From positions 124,001 to 188,000 of the forward strand of contig NZ_JXQD01000025.1 of NCBI RefSeq assembly GCF_002100145.1: a stretch of 64,000 nt of DNA, written 5' to 3'. Below are positions 9,416 to 17,924 of the stretch, piece after piece. A model generated the notes under the pieces. That model was not told the origin of the DNA. It saw nothing but the letters and a program-made list of their open reading frames with translations, and did not search any database. The position numbers and the translations under genes were made by a program. This DNA is from Vibrio sp. qd031 (lineage in GTDB: Bacteria; Pseudomonadota; Gammaproteobacteria; Enterobacterales; Vibrionaceae). Within the stretch, counting starts at the first letter, position 1. Each line of letters begins with the position of its first letter.

Positions 9416-10013
9416 GGCTTTTCCCCAAGTCCTGGTAGTTTAAGTTTGGTAAAGTCACCATGGGCTCAGCGACACTCCAGGCAAACGGCTTACCCGATAA
9501 ATAAATAATGATCTCGATTGCAAATTCAAGTGCTGACCCCGGCCCCTGACTGGTGAGAAGTTTGTGGTTAACGTCTAGGGTTACGCGCTTGTCTCGCCAC
9601 ATAGATGGACTAATGGCATCGCGAAAAGCGGGATGGCAGGTCATGATCGCATTGGGAAACAGCTGATGGTGCTGAAAGACTAAAGCAGGCGATGCGCAAA
9701 TAGCCGCAAGTAATTTGCCATCATAATGGTGCTGCTTCACCATTTCCAATAATAGTGTGCTGTCACGAAAAGTCTCTGCGCCTCCAACACCACCTGGAAG
9801 GGCAATAACATCGAACTGATCGTCGGCAACATCAACCAATCGGCATTGTGCGGTCAAAGGAATGCCTCTAGACCCAATCACCTGTAGCTCACCTTCAGGA
9901 TCGACACTGGCAACGGTGACCTTGTACTGTGCGCGGATTAAGGTATCGATGAGAGTGATAGCTTCAATCTCTTCACTGCCAGCGGCGATGGGAATTAATA
10001 TCGACTTAGACAT
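9408..10013 (-). CDS. yajL: DJ-1/PfpI family protein YajL
   Basis: This is a DJ-1 superfamily protein of 201 residues. Reported roles of bacterial YajL include protein/nucleotide deglycation, chaperone activity and oxidative stress protection; the exact physiological activity is debated. The nucleophile-elbow cysteine is Cys106 (AAICASPA), the canonical DJ-1 position, and the conserved acidic pair is at residues 14-15 (GSEEIEA). I start at ATG 10013 because GGAG lies six bases upstream; a TTG at 10025 is in frame but less convincing. It is closely spaced with panE upstream and csdA downstream. Confidence 0.92.
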   Translation of the reverse strand: MSKSILIPIAAGSEEIEAITLIDTLIRAQYKVTVASVDPEGELQVIGSRGIPLTAQCRLVDVADDQFDVIALPGGVGGAETFRDSTLLLEMVKQHHYDGKLLAAICASPALVFQHHQLFPNAIMTCHPAFRDAISPSMWRDKRVTLDVNHKLLTSQGPGSALEFAIEIIIYLSGKPFAWSVAEPMVTLPNLNYQDLGKSRV

Positions 10014-10052
10014 ACATGTCTCCAATATGTGTGTAACTATGGTGACAGTGAG

Positions 10053-10961
10053 TCACGAGTTTATGTTGCTGAAACTGGACTCAAGTTCTTTTACTTGAGT
10101 ATAGAGACTTTGATGAACAGGTACATCTATACCTTCGCGCTGGGCAACGTCAAGAATATGCCCCGCAATATAGTCAATTTCAGTTGCACGGCTATGCTGA
10201 ATATCTTGATGCATTGATGAAAAATTGTTGGCAGTAGCCTTGATGACCCGTTGAACAATAAGCAATAACTGCTGCGCAGACACCTCAACCGATTGTGTCT
10301 TCATGACCGCAGAGAGCTCGTCGCAAAGTGGATGAAGTATCTTATCGAACTCAGGTTTAGCAAGCTCACCATTAGTGCAGTTATGAATGGCGGTTAAAGG
10401 ATTAATCGCACAGTTAATGGCGAGCTTGTTCCATAACAGAGGGCTAATGTTAGCGTGCCAAAAGGCTTTGGGTAGCGCATGATTAAAAACCTCAACCAAA
10501 AAATCGCAGCGATGACCTAAACGATTAAATCCCCCCATTTGTGTCTCACCGACCCCAGTGTGGCTTACATGTATATCATTCACTGACTTACTTAGCAGCA
10601 GAGCACCATGGGTGGTAGTAGCCTGCACAACAGGATAGCCGTCCAGCTGCTTGTTAAGTGTGTCGAGCGCTCCCATACCGTTGTGCATGAACATGATTAT
10701 GGTGTTTGTATCGAGACGAGAAAGAAATGGCGTGATAGCAGCATTAACCTGCCACGCCTTTACGGTTACTAGCAGTAAATCGCACTGTTCGAGTGCTTCC
10801 CATTGATTGCAAGAAAAGGACAGTGAAGGCTGCTGATCGAGTTGAATGCTGCAGAGCGGTTGATCGTCGCGGGTAAATAAAGAAACGTTGTGGCCTGCAT
10901 GTGCTAGGTTGTAGGCCCAAAGGCTGCCAATGGCGCCGGCTCCCACGATAGATATATTCAT
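10053..10961 (-). CDS. panE: 2-dehydropantoate 2-reductase PanE
   Basis: PanE reduces ketopantoate to pantoate with NADPH in coenzyme A synthesis. The 302-residue protein opens with the Rossmann motif GAGAIGSLWA and has the catalytic lysine region LLWNKLAINCAINPLTA. The ATG at 10961 places the nucleotide-binding motif at the very N-terminus as in the family; an in-frame TTG at 11003 would add 14 unusual residues. I see no strong Shine-Dalgarno at the chosen start. It precedes yajL by about 39 bases. Confidence 0.93.
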   Translation of the reverse strand: MNISIVGAGAIGSLWAYNLAHAGHNVSLFTRDDQPLCSIQLDQQPSLSFSCNQWEALEQCDLLLVTVKAWQVNAAITPFLSRLDTNTIIMFMHNGMGALDTLNKQLDGYPVVQATTTHGALLLSKSVNDIHVSHTGVGETQMGGFNRLGHRCDFLVEVFNHALPKAFWHANISPLLWNKLAINCAINPLTAIHNCTNGELAKPEFDKILHPLCDELSAVMKTQSVEVSAQQLLLIVQRVIKATANNFSSMHQDIQHSRATEIDYIAGHILDVAQREGIDVPVHQSLYTQVKELESSFSNINS

Positions 10962-11053
10962 AATTTGAAATTCGTCATTGATAACCTGTTGAATGTTAAT
11001 CAATGAGCGCCGATTCTGAAAGAGAAAAGTCTAGGTTGTGAAAGTTAGGCATT

Positions 11054-11080
11054 AAAAAAGGCGCTCAAGGCGCCTTTTTT
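11054..11080 (-). terminator. Terminator downstream of ompK-like gene
   Basis: AAAAAAGGCGC (11054-11064) pairs with GCGCCTTTTTT (11070-11080) around a five-base loop. The symmetric A/T tracts would let it function in both directions; it sits 20 bases past the stop of the minus-strand porin gene. Confidence 0.92.
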
Positions 11081-11099
11081 ATACCAATCAACACATCAA

Positions 11100-11822
11100 T
11101 TAGAAGTTGTACTTCACAGTGTAGATGATTGCGTTGTCAGTGTTTGGCTGACCAAGTTTGTTGTGCGCGTAGCGGTACTGGATACCAGCAGCAACTTGAG
11201 GAGTCGCGTGCCACCATGCTGCGATTGCACCGTTTGCTGACAGATCGTCAGTTTCGTATTCACCATCACCAATGTAGTCACTGCTACGAGCAAATTCAGT
11301 TTCGTGCCAGTTTGAGATTGAGAACGCTTGTGAACCAAGGTTAAAGTTGTAGCCAACTACCCAGCCAACCATACCGCCGTTAAAGTCAGCAAAATCAACG
11401 GTGTTGGTGTAATGAGCACCAACAAACGGGTTGAAGAACCAAGCATCACCACTTAAGTTATAAGACAGACCTGCGATCGTGCTACGAGTATGGAAACCTT
11501 GGTTTTCAGTAGAGTATGTTTGAGCGTAAAGACGTAGCTCTTCGAGACCAGTTTTTACTGCGATTGAACCTTTGGTCGACATTGCCATGTCGCCATCTTG
11601 ATTTTCGAAGTCAGCAAAGCCGTATAGTTCACCCCAAGTAAAACCAGCGCCACCTTCAAGTTCTAGGAAACCGAAGTCTTGCTTACCAGAACGACTTTCA
11701 GTGCCATTTGACCAGTCTAGGTAGTTAAGTGAAACATCACCCCAACCGTATAGGTATTCTGCGTGTGAAGGAAGTGAAAGGGTCGCTGCTAGTACACCCA
11801 CTGCTGCTAAAGTTTTACGCAT
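11100..11822 (-). CDS. ompK: OmpK / Tsx-like nucleoside-specific outer membrane channel
   Basis: This 240-residue protein has a cleavable signal (about residues 1-21, ending SHA) and a mature part dominated by alternating amphipathic strands, ending in YTVKYNF with the C-terminal phenylalanine of outer membrane beta-barrels. The opening YLYGWGDVSLNYLDWSNG and the repeated W/Y/F girdle fit the Channel_Tsx family, which contains E. coli Tsx (nucleoside uptake) and Vibrio OmpK (a vibriophage receptor). Substrate is inferred from family only. A strong CRP site lies about 125 bases upstream, as expected for a Tsx-type gene, and a terminator follows. Confidence 0.85.
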   Translation of the reverse strand: MRKTLAAVGVLAATLSLPSHAEYLYGWGDVSLNYLDWSNGTESRSGKQDFGFLELEGGAGFTWGELYGFADFENQDGDMAMSTKGSIAVKTGLEELRLYAQTYSTENQGFHTRSTIAGLSYNLSGDAWFFNPFVGAHYTNTVDFADFNGGMVGWVVGYNFNLGSQAFSISNWHETEFARSSDYIGDGEYETDDLSANGAIAAWWHATPQVAAGIQYRYAHNKLGQPNTDNAIIYTVKYNF

Positions 11823-11946
11823 TGTGCATTCTCTTATAAATAAATTGGATAAAAAGTAGCCTTTCCGTGCTAACGCAATCCATTGCGCGCTATTTTAGCG
11901 ATCTATTTCGCAACTTCCACCTGTAACGATGAAAAGTTCATTATGA

Positions 11947-11968
11947 TTTAGTGATCTGGATCACATAA
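11947..11968. promoter_or_regulatory. CRP binding site upstream of ompK-like gene
   Basis: On the minus strand the sequence reads TTATGTGATCCAGATCACTA followed by AA, a near-perfect copy of the CRP consensus TGTGA-N6-TCACA with the preferred GATC flanks. It lies between ompK and the divergent LON-domain gene, so it could affect either. Distance to ompK (start 11822) is more usual for activation. Confidence 0.8.
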
Positions 11969-12017
11969 GTGGCCGCATGTCATTCTGCACCTAAAAAACG
12001 TCAATATGGGTGGGGAG

Positions 12018-12044
12018 TGATCCATCATGAAATAGACGCGTACA
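12018..12044 (+). promoter_or_regulatory. Candidate ECF (RpoE/ChrR-type) promoter
   Basis: TGATCC at 12018-12023 is followed after 15 bases by CGTACA at 12039-12044, about 30 bases before the LON-domain gene. TGATCC is the -35 element I recall for Rhodobacter sphaeroides RpoE, the best-studied ECF partner of ChrR. The downstream operon encodes exactly such a sigma factor, suggesting autoregulation. This is inferred from sequence alone. Confidence 0.55.
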
Positions 12045-12075
12045 AAAGAAGGAAATGTAAACAAGGAAAGAGTCC

Positions 12076-12654
12076 ATGACCGAGATTAAGCTGTTCCCGT
12101 TAAGTTCTGTTGTTTTACCTAAAGGAAAAATGAACTTAAGAATCTTCGAACCTCGATATAAGCGCCTGATCAGCGAATGTTGTCAACGAGGAGAAGGTTT
12201 TGGTGTCTGCTTGGTCAATGAAGATAGTCAAACGGCTCCTTCTAACATTTCTACTGCCGGCACGTTAGCAAACATTATTGATTTCGAACTTCTTTCAGAT
12301 GGTTTGCTTGGTGTCACAATTGAAGGCTCTAACAGGTTCACCATCGAAAATGTGTGGAGCGAACCTGACGGTCTGCGTTGTGCTCAAGTTGAGATACTGG
12401 ATGAGTGGCAAGCGTCACCTGTTGATTCGCGTAACTTGTTCTTGAGCGAACAATTGCAACGTGTCTATCGTGACTTCCCTCAAATTCAGCAGCTGTACCC
12501 AAGCCCAAAATTTGATGATGCAAGTTGGATTGCACAACGTTGGTTAGAACTACTGCCATTACGGTCGACCGTTTTTGATCAATTAGTGTTGCATCCTGAC
12601 TGTACTGAAGCATTGCATTTTCTTAGCCAAGCTATCGACCCTTCAAAAGATTAA
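12076..12654 (+). CDS. LON peptidase substrate-binding-domain protein
   Basis: This 192-residue protein consists of the N-terminal-type LON domain alone (LFPLSSVVLPKGKMNLRIFEPRYKRL cut short here: key block is FPLSSVVLPKGKMNLRIFEP), with no AAA+ or protease part. Stand-alone LON-domain proteins are widespread in proteobacteria and their function is mostly unknown; substrate or ligand recognition is assumed by analogy with Lon. GGAAAGAG precedes the ATG. It is the first gene of a probable operon with the DUF4397 lipoprotein (14-base gap), the ECF sigma factor and ChrR, and is preceded by an ECF-like promoter. Confidence 0.88.
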   Translation: MTEIKLFPLSSVVLPKGKMNLRIFEPRYKRLISECCQRGEGFGVCLVNEDSQTAPSNISTAGTLANIIDFELLSDGLLGVTIEGSNRFTIENVWSEPDGLRCAQVEILDEWQASPVDSRNLFLSEQLQRVYRDFPQIQQLYPSPKFDDASWIAQRWLELLPLRSTVFDQLVLHPDCTEALHFLSQAIDPSKD

Positions 12655-12668
12655 ACGGAGATTTTCTC

Positions 12669-14048
12669 ATGAATACCCGCATATTAGCCGCTACGCTCAC
12701 CGCGTCAGCGCTGTTTTTGACTGGCTGCGGCAGTGACAGCGACGACGATGGTATCGCTGCGGATACAGCAAGTAACTCACTCACCTATCTTCAAGCCGTA
12801 CATGCCTCACCGGATGCACCACTAGCCAATGTTTGGGTCAACGGTTCGCCACAACTGGAGGGCGTGGACTATGGAGTGGCGTCCGGCTATCTGACTTTAA
12901 GCTCTGGCACCAACAGTGTACAGGTCGATATTCAGGTTGGGTTAGGCAATACCGCAACGGTGATTCCAGAGTCTGATTTAAGCTTAATGGAAGGCACTCG
13001 CTACACAGTATTGGTTACTGGGTATGCTGACAGCAGTGTCGGGTTTCCAGTTAAGCCGACCATTATTTCCCGTCCTGTAAGCAGTTATGCAGATGCTGAT
13101 AACTTAGATGTGCAAGTTGTCCATGCGGCAGCGGGTGTGCCTGCGGTGGATGTATACGTGACTGCGCCAGGCGCAGATATTAATACAGCGCAACCGCTAG
13201 ATACTCTCGCGTACGAAGACGACACTGGCGTGATCACCATTGCTGGGGGCAGTTATCAAGTTAGACTGACCTTGGCGGGAACCAAAACGGTAGCCTTTGA
13301 TTCAGGAGCTGTTGATCTCCCCGCTGGCGCTGATCTTACTATTGCGGCAATACCAAACGTGAATAATGCTGCCAATTCAGCTTTGGTCAAATTGCTGGTG
13401 ATGGACGGAACTAATGGGCAGTTTGTTTACAATACCGCAGAGCAAGCGCAAATTCAGGTCGGCCATTTGGTGAACAACGCGCCAACGGTAGATGTTGCTC
13501 TAAATGGTAGCGAAGCGATTTCAGACCTCGTGTTTGCCGAAGTTAGAGGATATGTGGACGTCGCTGTGGGTGAATACGATATAGGTGTGTATCCAGATAA
13601 TACACCAGGGACACTGGTTATTGACGAAATGGATGTACCCTTTAACGCCGCCCAAGACTACACGGTGTATGCAGTAGGTACGTTAGACACGATTGCCCCT
13701 CTTGTTATAGTCGATGAGCGACGCTCCGTTGCCACTAGCGCGGTACTTAATGTGCTACATGCCGTACCTAATGCGGCAGCCGCTACGGTGGATGTGTACG
13801 TCACTGCAACAAATGATATTACTCAAAGTGATCCATCTATACCCGGCTTTGCGTATAAACAAAGTGTACAACAAGTTTACCTCCCTGCAGGCAGTTATTG
13901 GGTAACTGTTGCACTGCCCGGAACCAAGACCGCTGCGATAGGACCTGTGCAGGTTAGCGTAGAAAATGGTAAGGTCTACCAGGCAATTGCGATCGAATTA
14001 GCAGAAGGCGCGGGCTTTGACCTCCTTCTCGATGAGATTACCGAATAG
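12669..14048 (+). CDS. DUF4397-repeat lipoprotein
   Basis: The 459-residue product has a lipoprotein signal ending in LTGC (Cys20) followed by an acidic linker GSDSDDDG. The mature part contains four related segments, starting near residues 40 (LQAVHASPDAPLANVWVNG), 150 (VVHAAAGVPAVDVYVTAPG), 270 (VGHLVNNAPTVDVALNG) and 360 (VLHAVPNAAAATVDVYVTA). Each segment has a H-x-x-P/A...VDV strand and a later AGSY...GTKT strand, characteristic of DUF4397. Function is unknown; a surface or periplasmic binding role is a guess. The segment order and the operon with ECF/ChrR suggest it belongs to the stress response controlled by that sigma factor. Confidence 0.85.
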   Translation: MNTRILAATLTASALFLTGCGSDSDDDGIAADTASNSLTYLQAVHASPDAPLANVWVNGSPQLEGVDYGVASGYLTLSSGTNSVQVDIQVGLGNTATVIPESDLSLMEGTRYTVLVTGYADSSVGFPVKPTIISRPVSSYADADNLDVQVVHAAAGVPAVDVYVTAPGADINTAQPLDTLAYEDDTGVITIAGGSYQVRLTLAGTKTVAFDSGAVDLPAGADLTIAAIPNVNNAANSALVKLLVMDGTNGQFVYNTAEQAQIQVGHLVNNAPTVDVALNGSEAISDLVFAEVRGYVDVAVGEYDIGVYPDNTPGTLVIDEMDVPFNAAQDYTVYAVGTLDTIAPLVIVDERRSVATSAVLNVLHAVPNAAAATVDVYVTATNDITQSDPSIPGFAYKQSVQQVYLPAGSYWVTVALPGTKTAAIGPVQVSVENGKVYQAIAIELAEGAGFDLLLDEITE

Positions 14049-14094
14049 CAGGATGGTGTGGGAGCATTGTGCTCCCACAGTGGAAGGATGAATT

Positions 14095-14685
14095 ATGGAC
14101 AACCAATTGGCAGATACCACCAAAATGTCACGGCAAGAGTGGAACGACTGCATGACTAAGGTACAAGCGGGAGACAGTGCAGCGTTTGCTGTGATCTTTA
14201 CCCACTTTACGCCGAGGCTAAAGCAGTTTGCGATGAAACACGTTGGCAGTGAGCATGTTGCGATGGAGCTGGTGCAAGACACACTTGCGGCAGTATGGCA
14301 AAAAGCACATTTGTTTGACGGCACTAAAAGCGCTCTATCTACATGGATTTACACAATTGCTAGAAACTTGTGTTTTGATCTTTTGCGTAAACAGAAGGGC
14401 AGAGAACTGCACCTTCATTCCGAAGACATTTGGCCGGATGACTATTGTCCGCCAGATTTGGTCGACCATTATTCACCTGAACAAAGCATGCTCAAAGAGC
14501 AAATCGTTCGATATCTCGATCTGCTACCACTGAAACAAAAGCAGGTGGTGAAAGCCATCTACCTTGACGAAATGCCACACCAGGACGTGGCGGATAAATT
14601 TGATATACCTTTAGGGACAGTGAAATCTCGCTTGAGACTGGCTGTAGAAAAACTAAAAGATACGATCAATTCGGAGCAATTATGA
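14095..14685 (+). CDS. ECF sigma-70 factor, RpoE/ChrR (ECF11-like) group
   Basis: This 196-residue protein has region 2 (FTPRLKQFAMKHVGSEHVAM, with the -10 recognition helix around WIYTIARNLCFDLLRKQKG) and region 4 (LPLKQKQVVKAIYLDEMPHQ with the helix-turn-helix GTVKSRLRLAVEKL). There is no region 1 or 3, as expected for ECF factors. The gene overlaps the downstream chrR by 4 bases. In Rhodobacter this type of sigma factor is released from ChrR by singlet oxygen; the same trigger here is an inference from pairing. The promoter at 12018 suggests it controls its own operon. Confidence 0.9.
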   Translation: MDNQLADTTKMSRQEWNDCMTKVQAGDSAAFAVIFTHFTPRLKQFAMKHVGSEHVAMELVQDTLAAVWQKAHLFDGTKSALSTWIYTIARNLCFDLLRKQKGRELHLHSEDIWPDDYCPPDLVDHYSPEQSMLKEQIVRYLDLLPLKQKQVVKAIYLDEMPHQDVADKFDIPLGTVKSRLRLAVEKLKDTINSEQL

Positions 14686-15353
14686 AACATCATCCTAGTA
14701 ACGACACGCTCATGCAGTATGCGGGCGGCACCATTGACGCTTGTAACGGTTTGATTGTAGCGGCGCACCTAGAACGTTGTCCGCATTGCAGCGATCTAAC
14801 CAGCGAATTAGAAGCTAAGTTTGCCAGTGACGAAATAGATGTCGCACCAGCCAACAACGCGATCGAAGTAGATATGGCTGCTTTGCTTAGCCAGATCACC
14901 GATATGACTCAGTCCCAGCCAGTTGAAGGTAAGCCGTCAACATTGGCAACTGTTGAGGTGAATGGCAAGACCTTCAAGTTACCTGCGGCGTTGAAAGGCA
15001 TCGCTGGGCAACTGCAGGACTGGAAAAGCTATGGCGGCAAAGTGTTCTCTGCATCGTTCGATATTGGCGAGGAAGAGCGAGTCAGTCTTCTGTACATTTC
15101 GGAAGACGTACAGGTACCTCAACACACTCACAAGGGTATTGAAGCTACATTAGTGTTGCACGGTGAGTTTGAAGACGAGAACGGCCACTACGCAAAAGGC
15201 GATTTCATGATCGAAGACGGCGAAACCAAACACGCCCCACGTACGATGAAAGGTCAAGACTGCTTATGCTTAACAGTATTGACCGAGCCTATGGTGTTTA
15301 CTCAAGGCGTGGCACGTATCTTCAATATGTTTGGTCGCGGCATGTACCCATAG
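14682..15353 (+). CDS. chrR: ChrR-type zinc-binding anti-sigma factor with cupin domain
   Basis: The 223-residue protein has the zinc-binding anti-sigma motif H-x3-C-x2-C at His29, Cys33 and Cys36, with further histidines at residues 3-4. Its C-terminal cupin has His148, His150, Glu154 and His184. These have the same relative spacing I recall for the cupin metal site of R. sphaeroides ChrR. The N-terminal domain would hold the ECF sigma factor; the cupin senses the stress signal. It is translationally coupled to the sigma gene (ATGA overlap) and followed by a strong terminator. Orthology at pair level is secure, signal identity is inferred. Confidence 0.9.
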   Translation: MKHHPSNDTLMQYAGGTIDACNGLIVAAHLERCPHCSDLTSELEAKFASDEIDVAPANNAIEVDMAALLSQITDMTQSQPVEGKPSTLATVEVNGKTFKLPAALKGIAGQLQDWKSYGGKVFSASFDIGEEERVSLLYISEDVQVPQHTHKGIEATLVLHGEFEDENGHYAKGDFMIEDGETKHAPRTMKGQDCLCLTVLTEPMVFTQGVARIFNMFGRGMYP

Positions 15354-15374
15354 TAGAGCCTTGCCTCCAGAACG

Positions 15375-15406
15375 AAAAAAGCAGCGATTGTGTTCGCTGC
15401 TTTTTT
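15375..15406 (+). terminator. Terminator of the ECF/chrR operon
   Basis: AAAAAAGCAGCGA (15375-15387) pairs with TCGCTGCTTTTTT (15394-15406) around a six-base loop. Symmetric A and T tracts suggest use from both directions, since the convergent cyclophilin gene ends at 15439. Confidence 0.92.
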
Positions 15407-15438
15407 ATGTGTGCTGATCAAATTCGGTAATGACGATG

Positions 15439-15990
15439 TTACTCTGTCAATATCGTCATTTTTTTGATCACGATTTGCTCGGTTGGCACATCAGAAAATG
15501 GACCATAGCTTCCGGTTGGAACGGTTGACATTTTTTGCACCACGTCAAATCCATCAATGACTTTACCAAACACGGCATAGCCAGGGTTGGTAAACGTATG
15601 GTCTAAGAAATAGTTGTCTTTATAGTTAATAAAAAACTGACGTGTCGCAGAGTCTGGATTATTGGTTCTCGCCATCGCTACCGTCGCAGTGAGGTTTTTC
15701 AGACCGTTGCTCGCTTCGTTCTTTATTGGTGCTTGCGTTGGCAATTGATTCATTGACCCGTCAAATCCTCCTCCTTGCGCCATAAAGTCCTTTATTACCC
15801 GATGGAAGATGGTGCCTTCGTAACTACCATCTTCCACATAGCTTAAAAAATTTTCACTTGAGATCGGCGCAAGTTCACTGTCTAAATCGATAACAAAGTT
15901 GCCCAACGTGGTTTCAACTTCAACTAAAGGGGCCGCATTTACCCATGCAGACGCACAGAGTAACGTGATGAGCGGTAGTATTGGTTTCAT
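15439..15990 (-). CDS. Periplasmic peptidyl-prolyl cis-trans isomerase, cyclophilin type
   Basis: The 183-residue protein has a Sec signal (about residues 1-19, ending VNA) and a complete cyclophilin domain. Recognisable blocks are FLSYVEDGSYEGTIFHRVIKD cut at its core FHRVIKDFMAQGGG, MARTNNPDSATRQFFIN, and YAVFGKVIDGFDVV. FHR and Q-F-F-I-N are active-site features. It should speed proline isomerisation in periplasmic proteins; PpiA is the E. coli counterpart by location. The start overlaps the stop of the upstream lipoprotein gene by one base (TAATG), so it is translated from the rlmG-side operon. Confidence 0.9.
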   Translation of the reverse strand: MKPILPLITLLCASAWVNAAPLVEVETTLGNFVIDLDSELAPISSENFLSYVEDGSYEGTIFHRVIKDFMAQGGGFDGSMNQLPTQAPIKNEASNGLKNLTATVAMARTNNPDSATRQFFINYKDNYFLDHTFTNPGYAVFGKVIDGFDVVQKMSTVPTGSYGPFSDVPTEQIVIKKMTILTE

Positions 15991-16559
15991 TAGAATTGTT
16001 TCTCTAAGTAAGTTTGTAATTCAACATCATTGGCGATGGTCTCTAGTACAACGTTTGATACTCGGTTGAGTACAGAAGCAACTTTGTCTTCATCAACACC
16101 GCTGCTTTCAAGATTAGCTTCGCCACGATAGGTTTTGACAAACTTACCCTGCGGTGACTCTGCCGTCAATTGAACCGCCATTTTGGCACTGGTGGTGGCC
16201 GTAAACGATCCTGGTGTGACATTGGCTAATAATTCTAATATCTCGATCTTTACACTGTTCTCACCATTAGGTGTTAAGGTGTAACCGAGATCGCTAAATA
16301 GACGGCTGAGTTCAGAATCTAATGCAATTCGTACGTTTTGACGGGGATGGATTGGCATAGAACGATCATCGTTCACTCTGTATAGCCCCACATATTGAGC
16401 GGTTCGCAGATCTTTACTGGTTAAGGTAAAGGCAACGGATTCTGCACCTGCCACAGACTCGACTTCAGGTGCTTTAGGTTGGTAGCTAACTTGCTGAGGT
16501 TGGGTTGAGCTGCATCCTGCCAGTAATGCGATAGTGAATATCGTAAACAGCTTTTTCAT
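15990..16559 (-). CDS. YajG-like lipoprotein
   Basis: The 189-residue product begins with a lipoprotein signal (TIALLAGCSS, lipid cysteine at residue 16). The rest resembles the YajG family of uncharacterised lipoproteins (DLRTAQYVGLYRVND, RIALDSELSRLF). I use the ATG at 16559, preceded by AAAAAAAGGA nine bases upstream, rather than a longer frame that would bury the signal peptide. Function is unknown. It lies 22 bases after rlmG and is fused by a one-base overlap to the cyclophilin gene, pointing to envelope-associated expression of the two. Confidence 0.8.
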   Translation of the reverse strand: MKKLFTIFTIALLAGCSSTQPQQVSYQPKAPEVESVAGAESVAFTLTSKDLRTAQYVGLYRVNDDRSMPIHPRQNVRIALDSELSRLFSDLGYTLTPNGENSVKIEILELLANVTPGSFTATTSAKMAVQLTAESPQGKFVKTYRGEANLESSGVDEDKVASVLNRVSNVVLETIANDVELQTYLEKQF

Positions 16560-16581
16560 TGTTTTTATTCCTTTTTTTGTT

Positions 16582-17718
16582 CTAACGCTTGATCGCGTCA
16601 ATAATGACAAATTTACGGTTTTGAGTCACCAAACTCACCTGCTCACGTCCAAACAGTTTGACCAGGGCTGCAAAATACCCCAAATGGCGATTACCAATGA
16701 CACGTAAAGTGCCTTTAGAGCGCAGTGTGCTCTTCGCATCCCCAAACATTTGTTGAGCAATATGATCCGTGATGGCGTTTTGCTGGTGGAAAGGGGGGTT
16801 ACAAAGGATGATGTCAGCACTTTTGTTAGGCGCGGACTCCAAGCAGTTGTCAACCCTAAAGCTACAACCATCTAAAGTGCCGATATTACTAACAGCGTTC
16901 CTTTTAGCAGATTCAACCGCCATAAAGCTTTCATCAACAAAGGTGACGGATGATGTAGGATTGAGCTGTTTATACCGGATCCCAATAATGCCATTGCCAC
17001 ACCCAAGGTCAATCACGTCACATGCCTCGCAAGACGGTGTGGGTAGGTGTTCTAGCAATAGGCGAGCACCTTGATCCAGTTTTTCTCCGCTATACACATT
17101 GGCAAGATTAGACAGTTCGACCGGAGTGGGCATTGCGCTCCACGATACAGCTTCTTCCGCTTGCTTAGGGGACACATTGTCGGCAAAGCTAAAGATCAAA
17201 CGATGCTTTTTATAGGCAAGAGAGGTGGTCGTTGTACCAAGGTGTTGCTCAAATAGCTTCAATGTAGAGCTATGAATCTGTTTAGCTTTATCGACCGCTA
17301 TAACCGGTATGTCTGAAGGTAAAACGGCTCGTAATTGAGTGAGCTGCCAGCACAACATTCGATTGATTTTAGGTAAGCACATTACGACCACGTCATACTT
17401 GTTGTTGATAGAATCAATGCTGGTTAAGCAGTTTACTTCTGGTAACTGATTAAGTAACAGATTATGACGCAAGGCGAGATGTGCAACCTTTGAGTCACTC
17501 ATGAAAGTGACTTGATTGTTGGACGCCAAAAGACAACTCAAAGCGCCAAAATGATCGTTTAGAATCAATATGCGTTGATGCTTATCCAATTGTTGCTCTT
17601 GCAAGTAACGATATAAATACTCATCGCCTGCGCTCCACGCCTGCAAATCACTCCCCTCTATATAGGGGTAACGTTGTAATTGAAGAGTTTGGTCAGGCAA
17701 CTGTAATTGGGTTTTCAT
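16582..17718 (-). CDS. rlmG: 23S rRNA (guanine-1835-N2)-methyltransferase RlmG
   Basis: RlmG methylates G1835 of 23S rRNA. The 378-residue protein has two tandem methyltransferase-like domains, the first degenerate (ILNDHFGALSCLLA) and the second catalytic, with the SAM motif DLGCGNGIIG near residue 236 and the NPPFHQQ catalytic motif near residue 310. Length and the FHQQ/ITDH block favour RlmG over its paralogue RsmC, which is shorter and has a different first domain. It heads a minus-strand unit with the YajG-like gene and the cyclophilin. Confidence 0.9.
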   Translation of the reverse strand: MKTQLQLPDQTLQLQRYPYIEGSDLQAWSAGDEYLYRYLQEQQLDKHQRILILNDHFGALSCLLASNNQVTFMSDSKVAHLALRHNLLLNQLPEVNCLTSIDSINNKYDVVVMCLPKINRMLCWQLTQLRAVLPSDIPVIAVDKAKQIHSSTLKLFEQHLGTTTTSLAYKKHRLIFSFADNVSPKQAEEAVSWSAMPTPVELSNLANVYSGEKLDQGARLLLEHLPTPSCEACDVIDLGCGNGIIGIRYKQLNPTSSVTFVDESFMAVESAKRNAVSNIGTLDGCSFRVDNCLESAPNKSADIILCNPPFHQQNAITDHIAQQMFGDAKSTLRSKGTLRVIGNRHLGYFAALVKLFGREQVSLVTQNRKFVIIDAIKR

Positions 17719-17924
17719 ATAGGCTTTTGTCTATTGATGTTGCTGAAAGCAAACTAGTTTACGGGATGAAGTCAATATCAGCCAGCATCAATATTAAGGG
17801 CAGAATTAAAACTTGAGTGCTAGTGCTGAGTTTCGGGTTTTTACACTCACATTTTGTGGTCAGTCAGTTATACTTGTGGCATTCAATTTGACGTAGATTG
17901 TTAATAGGTCGTAAAGGAGTATGG

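Noticed and set aside
14243..14533. 96-codon alternative frame inside the ECF sigma gene
   Set aside because: Out-of-frame shadow; the sigma factor frame has conserved regions 2 and 4.
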